A DNA stretch of 64,000 bases. Origin: a bacterium ADurb.Bin236. Lineage in GTDB: Bacteria; UBP15; UBA6099. The position numbers and the translations under genes are program-made. The first letter of the stretch is position 1. Each line of letters starts with the position of its first letter. Below are positions 42,387-51,018 of the stretch, piece after piece. Location of the stretch: contig MWCD01000003.1 in NCBI GenBank assembly GCA_002069885.1, positions 62,001 to 126,000 of the forward strand, given 5' to 3'. A model generated the notes under the pieces. It had not been told where the DNA came from. It searched no databases and saw only the letters and a program-made list of their open reading frames with translations.

Positions 42387-42677
42387 ATGGCTGCAGCAAA
42401 AACCGGAATAGCGAAGAAGCCGCGCGCGACCGCAGCCGCGTGTGTTCACAAATTCGAAGCGACCAAAGGCAAGGCATACTGGGTCGTCAAGGCAAAACCC
42501 ATAAACAACAGGGGAGAGGCCAAAGACGTAGAGGTCCCGGTGACGGTTTTCAAATGTTCGTGCTGTGGAGAGCTTAAGGAGTATCCCGACATCTGGGAAT
42601 CGAATTTCACCGCTCCCGTCAAAAGGACGAAATCCGTGAAACCGGCGATTAAAAGAGCCGCCAAGACAAAGGCTTGA
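42387..42677 (+). CDS. Small basic Cys-containing protein of unknown function
   Basis: 96 aa from ATG 42387 (GGGGGTAAAGAGT upstream); an in-frame ATG at 42357 lacks a ribosome site. Basic Ala/Lys-rich tails flank a core with one Cys-x-His (ACVHKFEATKG), YWVVKAKPINNRGE and CSCCGELKEYPDIWESNF. The Cys/His arrangement could bind a metal, but only CxxC is convincing. Low complexity in the tails (TKSVKPAIKRAAKTKA) resembles nucleic-acid-binding proteins. No family recognised. A hairpin AAGGCT/AGCCTT overlaps the stop codon. Confidence 0.6.
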   Translation: MAAAKTGIAKKPRATAAACVHKFEATKGKAYWVVKAKPINNRGEAKDVEVPVTVFKCSCCGELKEYPDIWESNFTAPVKRTKSVKPAIKRAAKTKA

Positions 42678-42738
42678 AAAAAAGCCTTCGACAGACAATA
42701 TATTTTGTTGAATGAACATACGTTACATTTCGACGCGC

Positions 42739-42758
42739 CCCGTTTACAGCGGGTTTTT
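42739..42758 (+). terminator. Weak terminator-like hairpin
   Basis: CCCG, 7-nt loop, CGGG, then five T. The stem is only 4 bp; suggested as the end of the 96-aa gene transcript. Confidence 0.35.
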
Positions 42759-42893
42759 GCGTGGAATCTTTCCGGGGCCGGATTGCCAGCGCCGCCGGTT
42801 TGTTTCCATGCTTTTATATTATTAATTGTTTTCAAGTGTAATGTTTAAGTGGTTTTGTTTTATACTTCTAGGAATAAATCTTTCGGAGGATAT

Positions 42894-43796
42894 ATGGCAA
42901 CTGCCGAAAAAAACAGCGGAGAGAAAAAAATGTCCAGAAGAATCATCGGAGCGATAGTAATTATGATGGCGGGCGCGTTCGTTTGCGGCTGTTCGTCAAA
43001 GATTGAGGCGACGGAAGCGGCGGCCCTCAAACCGGCTGCGGACTTTCAGGACGCGGTAAAGTTGATCAAGGAAAGCTACGTGTGCCTCGAATCCGGAGTG
43101 ACCATCAAAGAGGCAGAGGAAGAAGGCGAGACCTGCAAGTCCGGCGAGCGCGTCATCGAGATAGCCGAGTCCCTCAGCAAATCCGGATGGAACAAAGAGA
43201 AAATTATGTCGATGTTCGACCTGATGGTGAGGGCGAGGTCGTCGCGCGCTACTGTAGACACAATGGGACTTGTGATGTTCGGCAAAGCAGACGCTCCCGT
43301 AACCATGATCGAATTCACGGATATGCAGTGCCCCTACTGCGGCAGATATAACAAGACCACTTTCCCTACAATAAAGAAGAACTACATCGATACCGGCAAG
43401 GTTAAGTATTTCCATGTGAACCTGCCTCTCGGATTCCACCCGCAGGCGTTCAGGGCGGCGGAGTCGCTTTACTGCGCGGCAGACCAGAACAAACTGCTTG
43501 AAATGAGAGACGAGAACTACGACAACCAGAAAGCTCTCGACGTGGACTCGCTCAAGAGAATGGCCGCCAAGATAGGCCTTGACACCGGCGCGTTCAACAA
43601 GTGCATGGATGAAAAGAAATACGAGAACCGCGTCAACGAAGACATGAAAAAGGCGCAGGCCGCGGGAGTCGGTGGAACTCCGGGCTTCGTCATCGCGCGC
43701 TCCGCCGCAGGAACCATCGTCAAGGGAAAAACCATCAGCGGCGCCCAGCCCACCGAAGTGTTCGCGGGAGAAATAGAAGGCCTGCTTTCGAAGTAA
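42894..43796 (+). CDS. DsbA-family thiol-disulfide lipoprotein
   Basis: 300 aa from ATG 42894 (GGAGGA just upstream); ATG 42930 (GGAGAG upstream) is a good alternative and would put the signal sequence at the very start. Signal helix IIGAIVIMMAGAFV is followed by a lipobox-like VCGC, so lipid anchoring at C33 is likely. After a helical spacer with two further Cys comes a DsbA/DsbG-like thioredoxin fold with active site FTDMQCPYCGRYN (C146, C149) and cis-Pro in GVGGTPGFVIA. It should act on disulfides in the periplasm. It stands directly upstream of the ccm genes, which lack CcmG/CcmH, so a role in handling apocytochrome thiols is an attractive inference. Confidence 0.83.
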   Translation: MATAEKNSGEKKMSRRIIGAIVIMMAGAFVCGCSSKIEATEAAALKPAADFQDAVKLIKESYVCLESGVTIKEAEEEGETCKSGERVIEIAESLSKSGWNKEKIMSMFDLMVRARSSRATVDTMGLVMFGKADAPVTMIEFTDMQCPYCGRYNKTTFPTIKKNYIDTGKVKYFHVNLPLGFHPQAFRAAESLYCAADQNKLLEMRDENYDNQKALDVDSLKRMAAKIGLDTGAFNKCMDEKKYENRVNEDMKKAQAAGVGGTPGFVIARSAAGTIVKGKTISGAQPTEVFAGEIEGLLSK

Positions 43797-43882
43797 CCAC
43801 GAATAGCATATTAGCACGGCGCCCGCGCGGCGGAAGCCGCCGTGTTTGACATCGTCGGAATTTTTGTCGCGCAAATTGCCGG

Positions 43883-44524
43883 ATGGAGCGTCTTTTGGAA
43901 GGCCTGATACTGGAAAATGTCGGCAAGCGGTTCGGGCCGAGGCCAATATTCAGCGGAATCAGTTTCAGCGTGTCGCTGGGCGAGGCTATGTGCCTGTGGG
44001 GACCGAACGGGGCGGGAAAAAGCACATTGCTAAAGATCGCCGCCGGACTAGCCCGCCCCAGTTCAGGTTCGGCGACGTGCTCTTTCGGAGGGCGGTCGGG
44101 CAAACCTCTCGAATTCAGGAACAGCATCGGCGTTTGCGCTCCGGACGTGGCGCTGTACGACGAGCTATCCCCTGAGGAGAACCTCGATTTCTTGTCGCGG
44201 GCGAGGGGCGCGAAACGGGATAAGGCGCACGAGCGGGAATTAATGGAGTCTTTTTCGCTCGAAGGTTTCGCGAACGCGCCGCTGGGAACTTTTTCATCGG
44301 GCATGCGGCAGCGCTTCAAACTGATAGCGGCGCTCGCGCACAGGCCGCGCGCGCTGCTGTTGGACGAGCCGTCGTCTTTCATGGATGAAGCGGGGCGCGC
44401 GCGGGTCGAGAGCATCGTCGCCTCGCTCAAAAATTCCACCGCCCTTCTGGTGGCGACCAACGACCCCGCCGAACGCGCTTGGTGCGGCTCGACGGTCTCT
44501 CTCGGCGGAGATAAATTCTGCTAG
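43883..44524 (+). CDS. ccmA: Heme exporter ATP-binding subunit CcmA
   Basis: 213 aa, small ABC ATPase as in CcmA. Walker A GPNGAGKSTLLKIAAGL near residue 40, Q-loop region replaced by FRNSIGVCAPDVALYDELSPEENLDF, signature GTFSSGMRQRFKLIAALAH near 135, and Walker B ALLLDEPSSFMDE near 158. Energises heme loading onto CcmE together with CcmB and CcmC. Identity is set by the following ccmB-ccmC-ccmD-ccmE-ccmF. The ribosome site is weak. Confidence 0.88.
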   Translation: MERLLEGLILENVGKRFGPRPIFSGISFSVSLGEAMCLWGPNGAGKSTLLKIAAGLARPSSGSATCSFGGRSGKPLEFRNSIGVCAPDVALYDELSPEENLDFLSRARGAKRDKAHERELMESFSLEGFANAPLGTFSSGMRQRFKLIAALAHRPRALLLDEPSSFMDEAGRARVESIVASLKNSTALLVATNDPAERAWCGSTVSLGGDKFC

Positions 44525-44539
44525 CGGAGCGCGCCGCAG

Positions 44540-45229
44540 TTGCCGGCGCGATTGCTTATGGACTTCATATCGGGCGCATGGGCAGTGATGAAGAAAGACA
44601 TTCTGGAGGAGTACCGCGCCAGATACGCCTTCAACACCACCCTGCTCTTCTGCGTCACATGTCTTGTGATGGTCAGCTACTCGCTCGGCGGAGCCGTGAC
44701 CGACCCGATGCTGCAGTCGGCTATGCTATGGGTCATCCTTTTCTTTTCGGCAATGACCGGCTTGTCCCGCGCGTTTATTAAGGAAGAAGACAAAGGGACG
44801 ATGAACACGCTTAGGCTGTGTTGCCGGGCGGATCACGTTTTTTACGGAAAAACCGCGATGAACTTTCTGATGATGTCATCCGTGATTGTGATAGTGGCCC
44901 CGTTGTTTATAATATTGCTCAATGTTAATATGCGCCATGTCGGGTATTTCGCGCTGACGACGGCGCTGGCGACCGTCGGGCTTTCGGCGGTGAGCGCGTT
45001 GCTGTCGGCCATAGTGGCGCAGGCGCGGGCGCGCGGCATGTTGTTCCCCGTGCTCGCGTTTCCGGCGCTGATGCCGGTGTTTTTAACGGCTGTGCGGGCG
45101 ACGGGCATGTCGCTGGCGGAGGCGGCCCCGTGGACTGGCGGCGGGGAGCTGGTCTTCCTCGCCGCATACGCGGTGGCGGCGACGGTCGGCGGCGGTTTTC
45201 TTTTCGAATACGTGTTTTCGGAGCAGTAG
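44540..45229 (+). CDS. ccmB: Heme exporter membrane subunit CcmB
   Basis: 229 aa from a TTG at 44540 (GGAG 10 nt upstream); ATG 44558 gives MDFISGAWAV and is equally possible. Six predicted membrane helices. Family features near the N-terminus: KKDILEEYRARYAFNTTLLF, SRAFIKEEDKGTMNTLRLC. Permease partner of CcmA in the inner membrane. 15 nt after ccmA and 2 nt before ccmC. Confidence 0.88.
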   Translation: MPARLLMDFISGAWAVMKKDILEEYRARYAFNTTLLFCVTCLVMVSYSLGGAVTDPMLQSAMLWVILFFSAMTGLSRAFIKEEDKGTMNTLRLCCRADHVFYGKTAMNFLMMSSVIVIVAPLFIILLNVNMRHVGYFALTTALATVGLSAVSALLSAIVAQARARGMLFPVLAFPALMPVFLTAVRATGMSLAEAAPWTGGGELVFLAAYAVAATVGGGFLFEYVFSEQ

Positions 45230-45231
45230 GC

Positions 45232-45894
45232 ATGGGAATGTTGTTTCTAGCGGCTCTGTTCGGATTCATGACGTGGACGCTGTACGGCGCGCTCGTTGTG
45301 ACCCCGCCCGCGCATGTGCTCGGCGAGACGGCCCGCATCATATATTTCCACGTGCCGGTCGCTTGGGTCGCCGTGCTGGCCTTCACGATGTCGCTTTGGA
45401 ACAGCGTGGTCGTGCTAAGGCGGCACAGCTACGAAGCCGACATGAAAGCGGAAGTGTCCGCGCGCATGGGCCTTTGGTTCTGCGTTCTGGCGACCATCTC
45501 CGGAGCGTTCTTCGCAAAATCGGCGTGGAACATGTACTGGAACTGGGACCCGCGCCAAGTCTCCATCACCGTGTTGCTCCTCGTCTACATGGCTTACTTC
45601 GGGCTTCGCTCGGCGACGCCTGACTTCGACAGGCGCATCCGGCTGGCCGCCGTCTACGCAATACTCGCTTTCGCCGTTATGCCTTTTCTTGTGTTCGTCA
45701 TCCCGCGCGTTTACATGAGCCTTCACCCCGACACCATCATCAACGCGGACGGTCAGGGCAAGCTGCTGGACGACAAGATGCGGCTCGTGTTCTGGTGCGC
45801 GGCGGCGGGATACTCTTTTCTCTATCTGAAACTTTACAATCTCTCTGTGCGCGTCGAACGGATAGCGCGCAGGAAGGAGGGCTGGGATGTCTGA
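45232..45894 (+). CDS. ccmC: Heme handling protein CcmC
   Basis: 220 aa from ATG 45232 (GGAG 8 nt upstream, 2 nt after the ccmB stop). Six-helix protein with the tryptophan-rich WWD motif WNMYWNWDPRQVSITVLLLVYM and the heme-ligand His in IIYFHVPVAWVAV and SLHPDTI. Presents heme to CcmE at the periplasmic face. Overlaps ccmD by 8 nt. Confidence 0.93.
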   Translation: MGMLFLAALFGFMTWTLYGALVVTPPAHVLGETARIIYFHVPVAWVAVLAFTMSLWNSVVVLRRHSYEADMKAEVSARMGLWFCVLATISGAFFAKSAWNMYWNWDPRQVSITVLLLVYMAYFGLRSATPDFDRRIRLAAVYAILAFAVMPFLVFVIPRVYMSLHPDTIINADGQGKLLDDKMRLVFWCAAAGYSFLYLKLYNLSVRVERIARRKEGWDV

Positions 45895-45994
45895 ATGGCA
45901 GACTGTTCTTGTGTGCTCGATGACGACCCTCGCGGGGATTTTCGTCTACATCGTTTACCTCGACCTAAAACTTAAAAAGGCGGAGAAGAAATGA
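45887..45994 (+). CDS. ccmD: Small membrane protein CcmD
   Basis: 35 aa: one membrane helix (TTLAGIFVYIVYL) followed by a basic tail KLKKAEKK, exactly the CcmD plan. It starts inside the end of ccmC (GGAGG upstream), and its TGA overlaps the ATG of ccmE (ATGA at 45991-45994). In System I it helps release holo-CcmE from CcmABC. Sequence is too short for similarity alone; position and topology make the call. Confidence 0.82.
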   Translation: MSEWQTVLVCSMTTLAGIFVYIVYLDLKLKKAEKK

Positions 45995-46392
45995 AACCTA
46001 AACACATAATCGGAGCGGTGATAATAGCCGCGTGCCTCGGCGCGATGTTTTACTTCTCGAAGAACTTCGCGACGCCGTACGTGACGTTCGACGAGGCTCA
46101 GAAGGCTCAGGGAAGACAGGTTCAGGTGATGGGCGAACTGATAAAGAGCGCCGGCGCCGCCCTCGTCCCCGAAACCGGAGCTTATGAGTTCTCCATCTCC
46201 GATCCGGACGGCAAAGTGATGCGAGTCAGGACGATGAAGGGCCTGCCTTCGAACTTCGAGCAGGCCACTCAGGTCGTCGCCAAGGGCGCGTACGAGGACG
46301 GCGTGTTCGTCGCCTCGGACATTCTTACTAAATGCCCGTCGAAATACGAGGCCAAGGCCGACGAAGCTTTCCACAAGGAACAGGGTGAGTAA
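45991..46392 (+). CDS. ccmE: Heme chaperone CcmE, CxxxY variant
   Basis: 133 aa. N-terminal anchor helix IIGAVIIAACLGAMFYFS, then the OB-fold domain typical of CcmE (VTFDEAQKAQGRQVQVMGEL, VVAKGAYEDGVFVASDILTKC). The heme-attachment residue, His in the classical HxxxY motif, is Cys here: C115-P-S-K-Y119. This CxxxY form is known from Desulfovibrio and some archaea, where CcmG and CcmH are missing. Ends 1 nt before ccmF. Confidence 0.9.
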   Translation: MKPKHIIGAVIIAACLGAMFYFSKNFATPYVTFDEAQKAQGRQVQVMGELIKSAGAALVPETGAYEFSISDPDGKVMRVRTMKGLPSNFEQATQVVAKGAYEDGVFVASDILTKCPSKYEAKADEAFHKEQGE

Positions 46393-48666
46393 ATGGGTTT
46401 CGGTCAAATACTAATATACGCGCTGCTGTGTCTTAACATTCTGACGTTCGTTTACTACCTGCTGTCGATAGACGGAGCGGAGGGCTGGAACAAGGCGGGC
46501 CGCGCCGCGTTGTGGGCCAAGGCCGGCCTCTCCTCTCTAGGCGTCTTCTACCTCGGCTCTCTTTTCGTCCACGACAGGTTCGCTTTCAAATACGTGTTCG
46601 AGCATAGCGAGATATCTCAGGAGTTGATTTACAAGATATCCGGAATCTGGGCGGGACAGGAAGGCACGTTCCTGCTCTGGGTTTGCTTTCTGGCAATCAC
46701 CGCGCTCGTCATGGCTTTCGCTATGAAGAGCTATGAAAAATGGTCTATGGTTTTTTTCGCGGGACTTGAGCTTGCGCTATGCGCGCTGCTGATACACGGC
46801 AGCCCGTTCGCGCCGCTCGGATGGGAAGCGCCGGACGGCGCCGGCATGAACGCGCTGCTGAAGAACCCATGGATGGCGCTGCACCCTCCGGTGATGTTCT
46901 TGGGATACGCGCTGGCGGCGGCCCCGTTCGCGATTTTCTTGGCCGGGCTGGCGAAGGGCGAAACCACGGCATGGACGAAGGCGGCGCGCCCGTGGGCCGT
47001 CCTCTCTTGGTGCGTCCTCGGCATCGGCATTTTCATGGGCAGCTACTGGGCATACGAGGTGCTCGGCTGGGGCGGCTACTGGGGCTGGGACCCCGTCGAA
47101 AACGCCTCCCTTTTCGCTTGGATCGCCCTCGGCGCTTTGCTCCATGGCATGCTTCTTCAGAACCGCAACCGCCGCTTCGTTTTCTGGAACGCGGTCATGG
47201 TCTCAATCGCCTACTTCACCGTCCTCTACGCCACTTTCCTCACTAGGAGCGGCGTGTTGAGCGACGTTTCCGTGCACTCTTTTCAGGGCGGCTCCATCTA
47301 CCTGCCGATACTTCTTGCGCTGATAGTCACGGCGGCGGCCGCGAGCGCAGCCGTCGTCTGGCAGGGCGTCAAGATGTCGAAAGACCTGCCCCCTGAACGC
47401 GCCGCGAAAACCGACGCGCGGGACGTTCTCCTTTACGGCTCTGTCATCGCTATGTGGGCTTTCTTCGCGTTCGTTTTCATGGGCACGAACTGGCCGATTT
47501 TCTCCAAGTGGTTCACGGAAGGAACATCCACGTTTGACGAGAGGTATTACAACGCGACATCGATGGTGGCGGCGCTGCCGCTGGCGATCCTGCTTGCGGC
47601 CTGCCCGGCGTTTTTTATGCGCCGCGCGGGAGCCAAGCTCAACGCCGCTCCGTTCGCCGCCGGGGCTGTCGTCGGCGTCGCGGGCGCGATAATCGCAGTC
47701 GCCATCGGCGTTAAAAACGCGACCTCCGTCGCCCTCGTGTTCTTTTCCTGCGCCGCCGCCGTCTCGAACCTGTGGGCGTTCGCCTCTTTCGCCGCGTCGC
47801 GAAAGATGAACTGGGCGTCCTACCTCGCGCACATCGGGGCCGCGCTGGTTCTCGTGGGCGTCATAACGTCGTCCGCCGCCAAGCATACCGACAGGTTCGG
47901 TCTGCTCGAAGGCCAGAGCGAAGAGCTTGCCGGATTCACATTTGTTGTCAAAGAGATACGGCCCTTCGAGTACGGCGACAGCGTTGCGATTGAAATAGGA
48001 GGCAGGGCGTCCGCGTCCGCCGAGATTTCTTACGTCAGCGACGAATGGCATAACAAGGCCGTAAACAAACCATACGTTATGAGGATGTTCGCGGGGGATC
48101 TCTATCTTACTCCCGTGCAGCTCGCGCCGCCCGACGGGAACGCTCCGGCGTCCGGCCCCGCCGGAAAAGTTATAACCCTCCTGAAAGGCAAATCGGCGCT
48201 CGTCGATGGCGTAGAGATAACATTCGACGGATTCGACGCGTCCCGTATGCAGGAAGGCGTAGTCGGCGTAAAACTATCCGCCGCGCTGAACGGCGCGACA
48301 GAAAATCTGATCGCCTCCGCAAGAATGGGGGCTCAGGGCATTGAGTCCGACACCGTGGTAGTCAAAGCCAACGGCCTGCGGCTTCGCGCGGCGAGCCTGA
48401 TGCCCGACACCGGGGGAGTGGCTATCGAGTGGCAGCCCGCCGAGAGCGCGCCCGTCCCCGAAAGCGACGCGACCGACCCTGCTGTTTCGGGAGCGGAGAA
48501 CGACGCCGGAGCCGAACCAGAAGCCGCCTCTCAAACCGGATACCGGGCTATATTCCAAGCCAGTTTCAAGCCGTTTATATGGCTGTACTGGGCCGGGCTG
48601 ATACTGATAACCCTTGGCTCCCTGCTTGCCGCCGTCCGGCGCTTTGCCGGGCAACGCGCTGACTGA
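46393..48666 (+). CDS. ccmF: Cytochrome c heme lyase subunit CcmF
   Basis: 757 aa, a little longer than enteric CcmF. Many membrane helices; WWD domain SYWAYEVLGWGGYWGWDPVENASLFAW near residues 217-243; heme-ligand His residues in FLGYALAAA-flanking MALHPPVMF and in NRRFVFWNAVM/SVHSFQ regions. A periplasmic domain of about 170 residues before the last helix ends with a Pro/Ser/Ala-rich stretch. It attaches heme to apocytochromes. Last gene of the ccm operon; no ccmG, ccmH or ccmI follows. Confidence 0.94.
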   Translation: MGFGQILIYALLCLNILTFVYYLLSIDGAEGWNKAGRAALWAKAGLSSLGVFYLGSLFVHDRFAFKYVFEHSEISQELIYKISGIWAGQEGTFLLWVCFLAITALVMAFAMKSYEKWSMVFFAGLELALCALLIHGSPFAPLGWEAPDGAGMNALLKNPWMALHPPVMFLGYALAAAPFAIFLAGLAKGETTAWTKAARPWAVLSWCVLGIGIFMGSYWAYEVLGWGGYWGWDPVENASLFAWIALGALLHGMLLQNRNRRFVFWNAVMVSIAYFTVLYATFLTRSGVLSDVSVHSFQGGSIYLPILLALIVTAAAASAAVVWQGVKMSKDLPPERAAKTDARDVLLYGSVIAMWAFFAFVFMGTNWPIFSKWFTEGTSTFDERYYNATSMVAALPLAILLAACPAFFMRRAGAKLNAAPFAAGAVVGVAGAIIAVAIGVKNATSVALVFFSCAAAVSNLWAFASFAASRKMNWASYLAHIGAALVLVGVITSSAAKHTDRFGLLEGQSEELAGFTFVVKEIRPFEYGDSVAIEIGGRASASAEISYVSDEWHNKAVNKPYVMRMFAGDLYLTPVQLAPPDGNAPASGPAGKVITLLKGKSALVDGVEITFDGFDASRMQEGVVGVKLSAALNGATENLIASARMGAQGIESDTVVVKANGLRLRAASLMPDTGGVAIEWQPAESAPVPESDATDPAVSGAENDAGAEPEAASQTGYRAIFQASFKPFIWLYWAGLILITLGSLLAAVRRFAGQRAD

Positions 48667-48757
48667 CGCGCTCGCTAATCATTTCGCAGATAAAAACATT
48701 GGAAACCCCGCGCCGGGGCGGCGCGGGGGGACATTGTGAACTATTTCTCAAACCGCG

Positions 48758-48787
48758 TTGCCCGCTCCCGCCGTCCCCGGTTATAAT
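48758..48787 (+). promoter_or_regulatory. Promoter of purH
   Basis: TTGCCC (48758-48763), 18-bp spacer, perfect TATAAT (48782-48787), about 100 nt before the purH ATG. The leader carries no obvious purine riboswitch. Confidence 0.55.
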
Positions 48788-48892
48788 TGCTCTCATTCCG
48801 GCGGTTCCGTCCGCCGGGCCGCGCGTCAGGCGCGCAATATTACAAAATATTCCGCCGGGTTTTCTCCCGGCGATTTCCACAAGGGGGATGCT

Positions 48893-50665
48893 ATGTTAAA
48901 AATCAAAACCGCCGTGTTGAGCGTAAGCGACAAGACAGGCGTGGTCGAGTTCGCCAAGTTCCTTTCCGCCAACGGTGTGAAGATTATCTCCACCGGCGGA
49001 ACCGCAAAAGCGCTCAAGGAAGCGGGCGTGAAAGTGGTTCCGATCAGCAAAATCACAGGCAACAAGAAAGACGACTATTTCGACGGCAGGATGAAAACCA
49101 TCAGCTTCAACTACGAGAGCGCCCTGCTTTACAAGCGCGACAACCCGACCCATGTCAAACAGGCCGCCGAACTAGGCATCCCGAAGATAGACATGGTTGT
49201 GTGCAACCTGTACCCGTTTGAAAAAGTGACGGCGGCAAAAGACTGCACTGTGGACAAGGCGGTCGAAAACATTGACATCGGCGGGCCGTGCATGGTTCGC
49301 GCCGCAGCAAAAAACTTTGAAGGCGTGGCGATCGTCGTCGACCCGGCGTCCTACGGCTCCATCATGGCAGAGATGAAGGCGAACAACGGCGGGGTAACGC
49401 TGGACACCCGAGCGAAACTGGCCTCGAAAGCGTTCGAGCGCACCGCTGACTACGACGCCGCCATTAACACCTTCTTCAGCGCGAAGCTTGAAGACAAGAT
49501 GGTCAAACGGCTCAAATACACCGACGGATTCCAACTCGGACGCTACGCGGAGAACTGGCACCAGAAAGGCTGGCTATACCGCGAGGAAGGCGTCGAATGG
49601 CCCAACCTGCCGAACTGCAAACAGGTCTTCGGCGGCGCGCTCGGTTACAACAACTACCTAGACGGCGAGGCGGCCATGACCACCGCGCTCGAATTCAAGA
49701 AAGTCCCGGCTGTCTCCATCATCAAGCATTGCAACCCTTGCGGGCTTGCCACCGGCGCCACTATCGAAGAGGCTTTCGAGCGCGCTTGGGCAGGCGACCC
49801 GGTCAGCGCCTTCGGCTCCGTCATCTGCCTCACCCGCAACATGACCCTCGGCATCGCCAAACTCATCGAAGACAGATTCGTCGAGATTATCATCGCCCCG
49901 AAAATCGAGAAGAAAGCCCTCGACTACATCGAGTCCCTCGGCAAAAAGAAAGCCGGTCTCAGACTCCTCGAATTCGGCGACATCAAATTCGCCTCCGCCC
50001 CCAAGTCCAAACTCCGCGCCGTCTCCGGCGGCATGCTCGAACAGGAAACCGACGACGTTTACTACCTCTGCAAAAAACCCGCCGACCTCATGAAAAAAGC
50101 CTCCGAATACAAATGCAAAAACAGCGGCAAAAAGCTGATGGTCGGCGTCGTTTCTAAAAAGCAACCCCCCGCCGGGGCCGGCGACATGCTCGACTTCGGC
50201 CTCAGACACGTCAAAAACGTGAAGTCCAACGCCATCAGCATCATCCGCGAATACTCCAAGGGCAAATACCAAGTCATCGGCATGGGGTGCGGACAACCCA
50301 ACCGCAAAGATTCCGTGCTGCTGTGCGCGTTGCGCGCCACAGGCAACCTGCAGCGAGAGTTCGCCGCCTCTCAGGGCGCCAAAGTCGACCGCGACGAATT
50401 CGTTGCCTCTCTCTCCAAAAACAAACGCGCCGAGTACCTCAAGAAAGAATCCGCCTACATCGCAAAACAACTCGAAAGCGGAAAAATAGTTCTCGTCTCC
50501 GACGCGTTCTTCCCGTTCAGGGACGGGCTGGACAACGCGGCGACCACAGGCGTGAAGTTCATCGTCGAACCGGGCGGCTCAGTGCGCGACGACTCCGTCA
50601 TCGCCGCCGCGGACGAACAAGGCATCGCCCTCGTCTTCACCGGCGTCCGCAAGTTCAACCACTGA
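48893..50665 (+). CDS. purH: Bifunctional AICAR transformylase/IMP cyclohydrolase
   Basis: 590 aa from ATG 48893 (AAGGGGGA upstream); the frame is open 45 codons further upstream with no ribosome site. Performs the last two steps of IMP synthesis. N-terminal MGS-like cyclohydrolase: TAVLSVSDKTGVVEFAKFL, ISTGGTAKAL, VVCNLYPFEK, ENIDIGGPCMVRAAAKNF. C-terminal transformylase: YNNYLDGEAAM, SIIKHCNPCGLATG with the active-site Lys-His, WAGDPVSAFGSVI, and the final DAFFPFRDGLDNAATTGVKF. About 60 residues longer than enteric PurH. Monocistronic, with a strong terminator after it. Confidence 0.95.
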   Translation: MLKIKTAVLSVSDKTGVVEFAKFLSANGVKIISTGGTAKALKEAGVKVVPISKITGNKKDDYFDGRMKTISFNYESALLYKRDNPTHVKQAAELGIPKIDMVVCNLYPFEKVTAAKDCTVDKAVENIDIGGPCMVRAAAKNFEGVAIVVDPASYGSIMAEMKANNGGVTLDTRAKLASKAFERTADYDAAINTFFSAKLEDKMVKRLKYTDGFQLGRYAENWHQKGWLYREEGVEWPNLPNCKQVFGGALGYNNYLDGEAAMTTALEFKKVPAVSIIKHCNPCGLATGATIEEAFERAWAGDPVSAFGSVICLTRNMTLGIAKLIEDRFVEIIIAPKIEKKALDYIESLGKKKAGLRLLEFGDIKFASAPKSKLRAVSGGMLEQETDDVYYLCKKPADLMKKASEYKCKNSGKKLMVGVVSKKQPPAGAGDMLDFGLRHVKNVKSNAISIIREYSKGKYQVIGMGCGQPNRKDSVLLCALRATGNLQREFAASQGAKVDRDEFVASLSKNKRAEYLKKESAYIAKQLESGKIVLVSDAFFPFRDGLDNAATTGVKFIVEPGGSVRDDSVIAAADEQGIALVFTGVRKFNH

Positions 50666-50691
50666 TTTTCTCAAGATAGTTTTCAATCGCC

Positions 50692-50726
50692 AAAAGGGGC
50701 GGGGAATTCTCTCCCGCCCCTTTTTA
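50692..50726 (+). terminator. Bidirectional terminator after purH
   Basis: Perfect 12-bp stem AAAAGGGGCGGG / CCCGCCCCTTTT with a 9-nt loop; A-run on the left and T-run on the right, so it can stop transcription from both strands. Confidence 0.9.
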
Positions 50727-50822
50727 TTGCCCTTTTGACTTCGTAGATATTCAGCGCGGCGTTTCCGAGATGAACGCGCCGTTTTCCTGCTTGTTTTCGA
50801 TTTAGAGAATCATCAAAACATT

Positions 50823-51011
50823 TTGAACCCGAATCCATCATTAGGATTCGGGAGCGATTGTTCAGAGCGGATGAAATGCGAGGCGCAAGGCGCGTTTTTG
50901 CAGTGAATAGAACATACGGGTTCATGAACAAAAAAATGCGGCGGCAACGAAGCAGTTCGCCGCTATGAAAATCGCCCCGGTTCGTCGGCTCTATCGACGA
51001 ATCCGGGTTGA
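50823..51011 (-). repeat. Structured intergenic repeat R2, copy b
   Basis: About 189 bp, inverted copy of 25703-25889. Its stem near the rnhA side uses TTCGTCG/CGACGAA where copy a has TCGGC/GCCGA, a shift that keeps pairing. The CCCGAATCC/GGATTCGGG hairpin is intact. It ends 8 bp from the rnhA stop, just as copy a abuts the stop of the CoA-transferase gene; both copies have the same orientation relative to the gene they follow. The gap 50727-51018 holds nothing else that I can interpret. Confidence 0.8.
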
Positions 51012-51018
51012 AAGCGCG

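Noticed and set aside
43838-43860. TTGACA upstream of ccmA as a promoter
   Set aside because: No acceptable -10 at the right distance; ccmA may be read from the DsbA-like gene.
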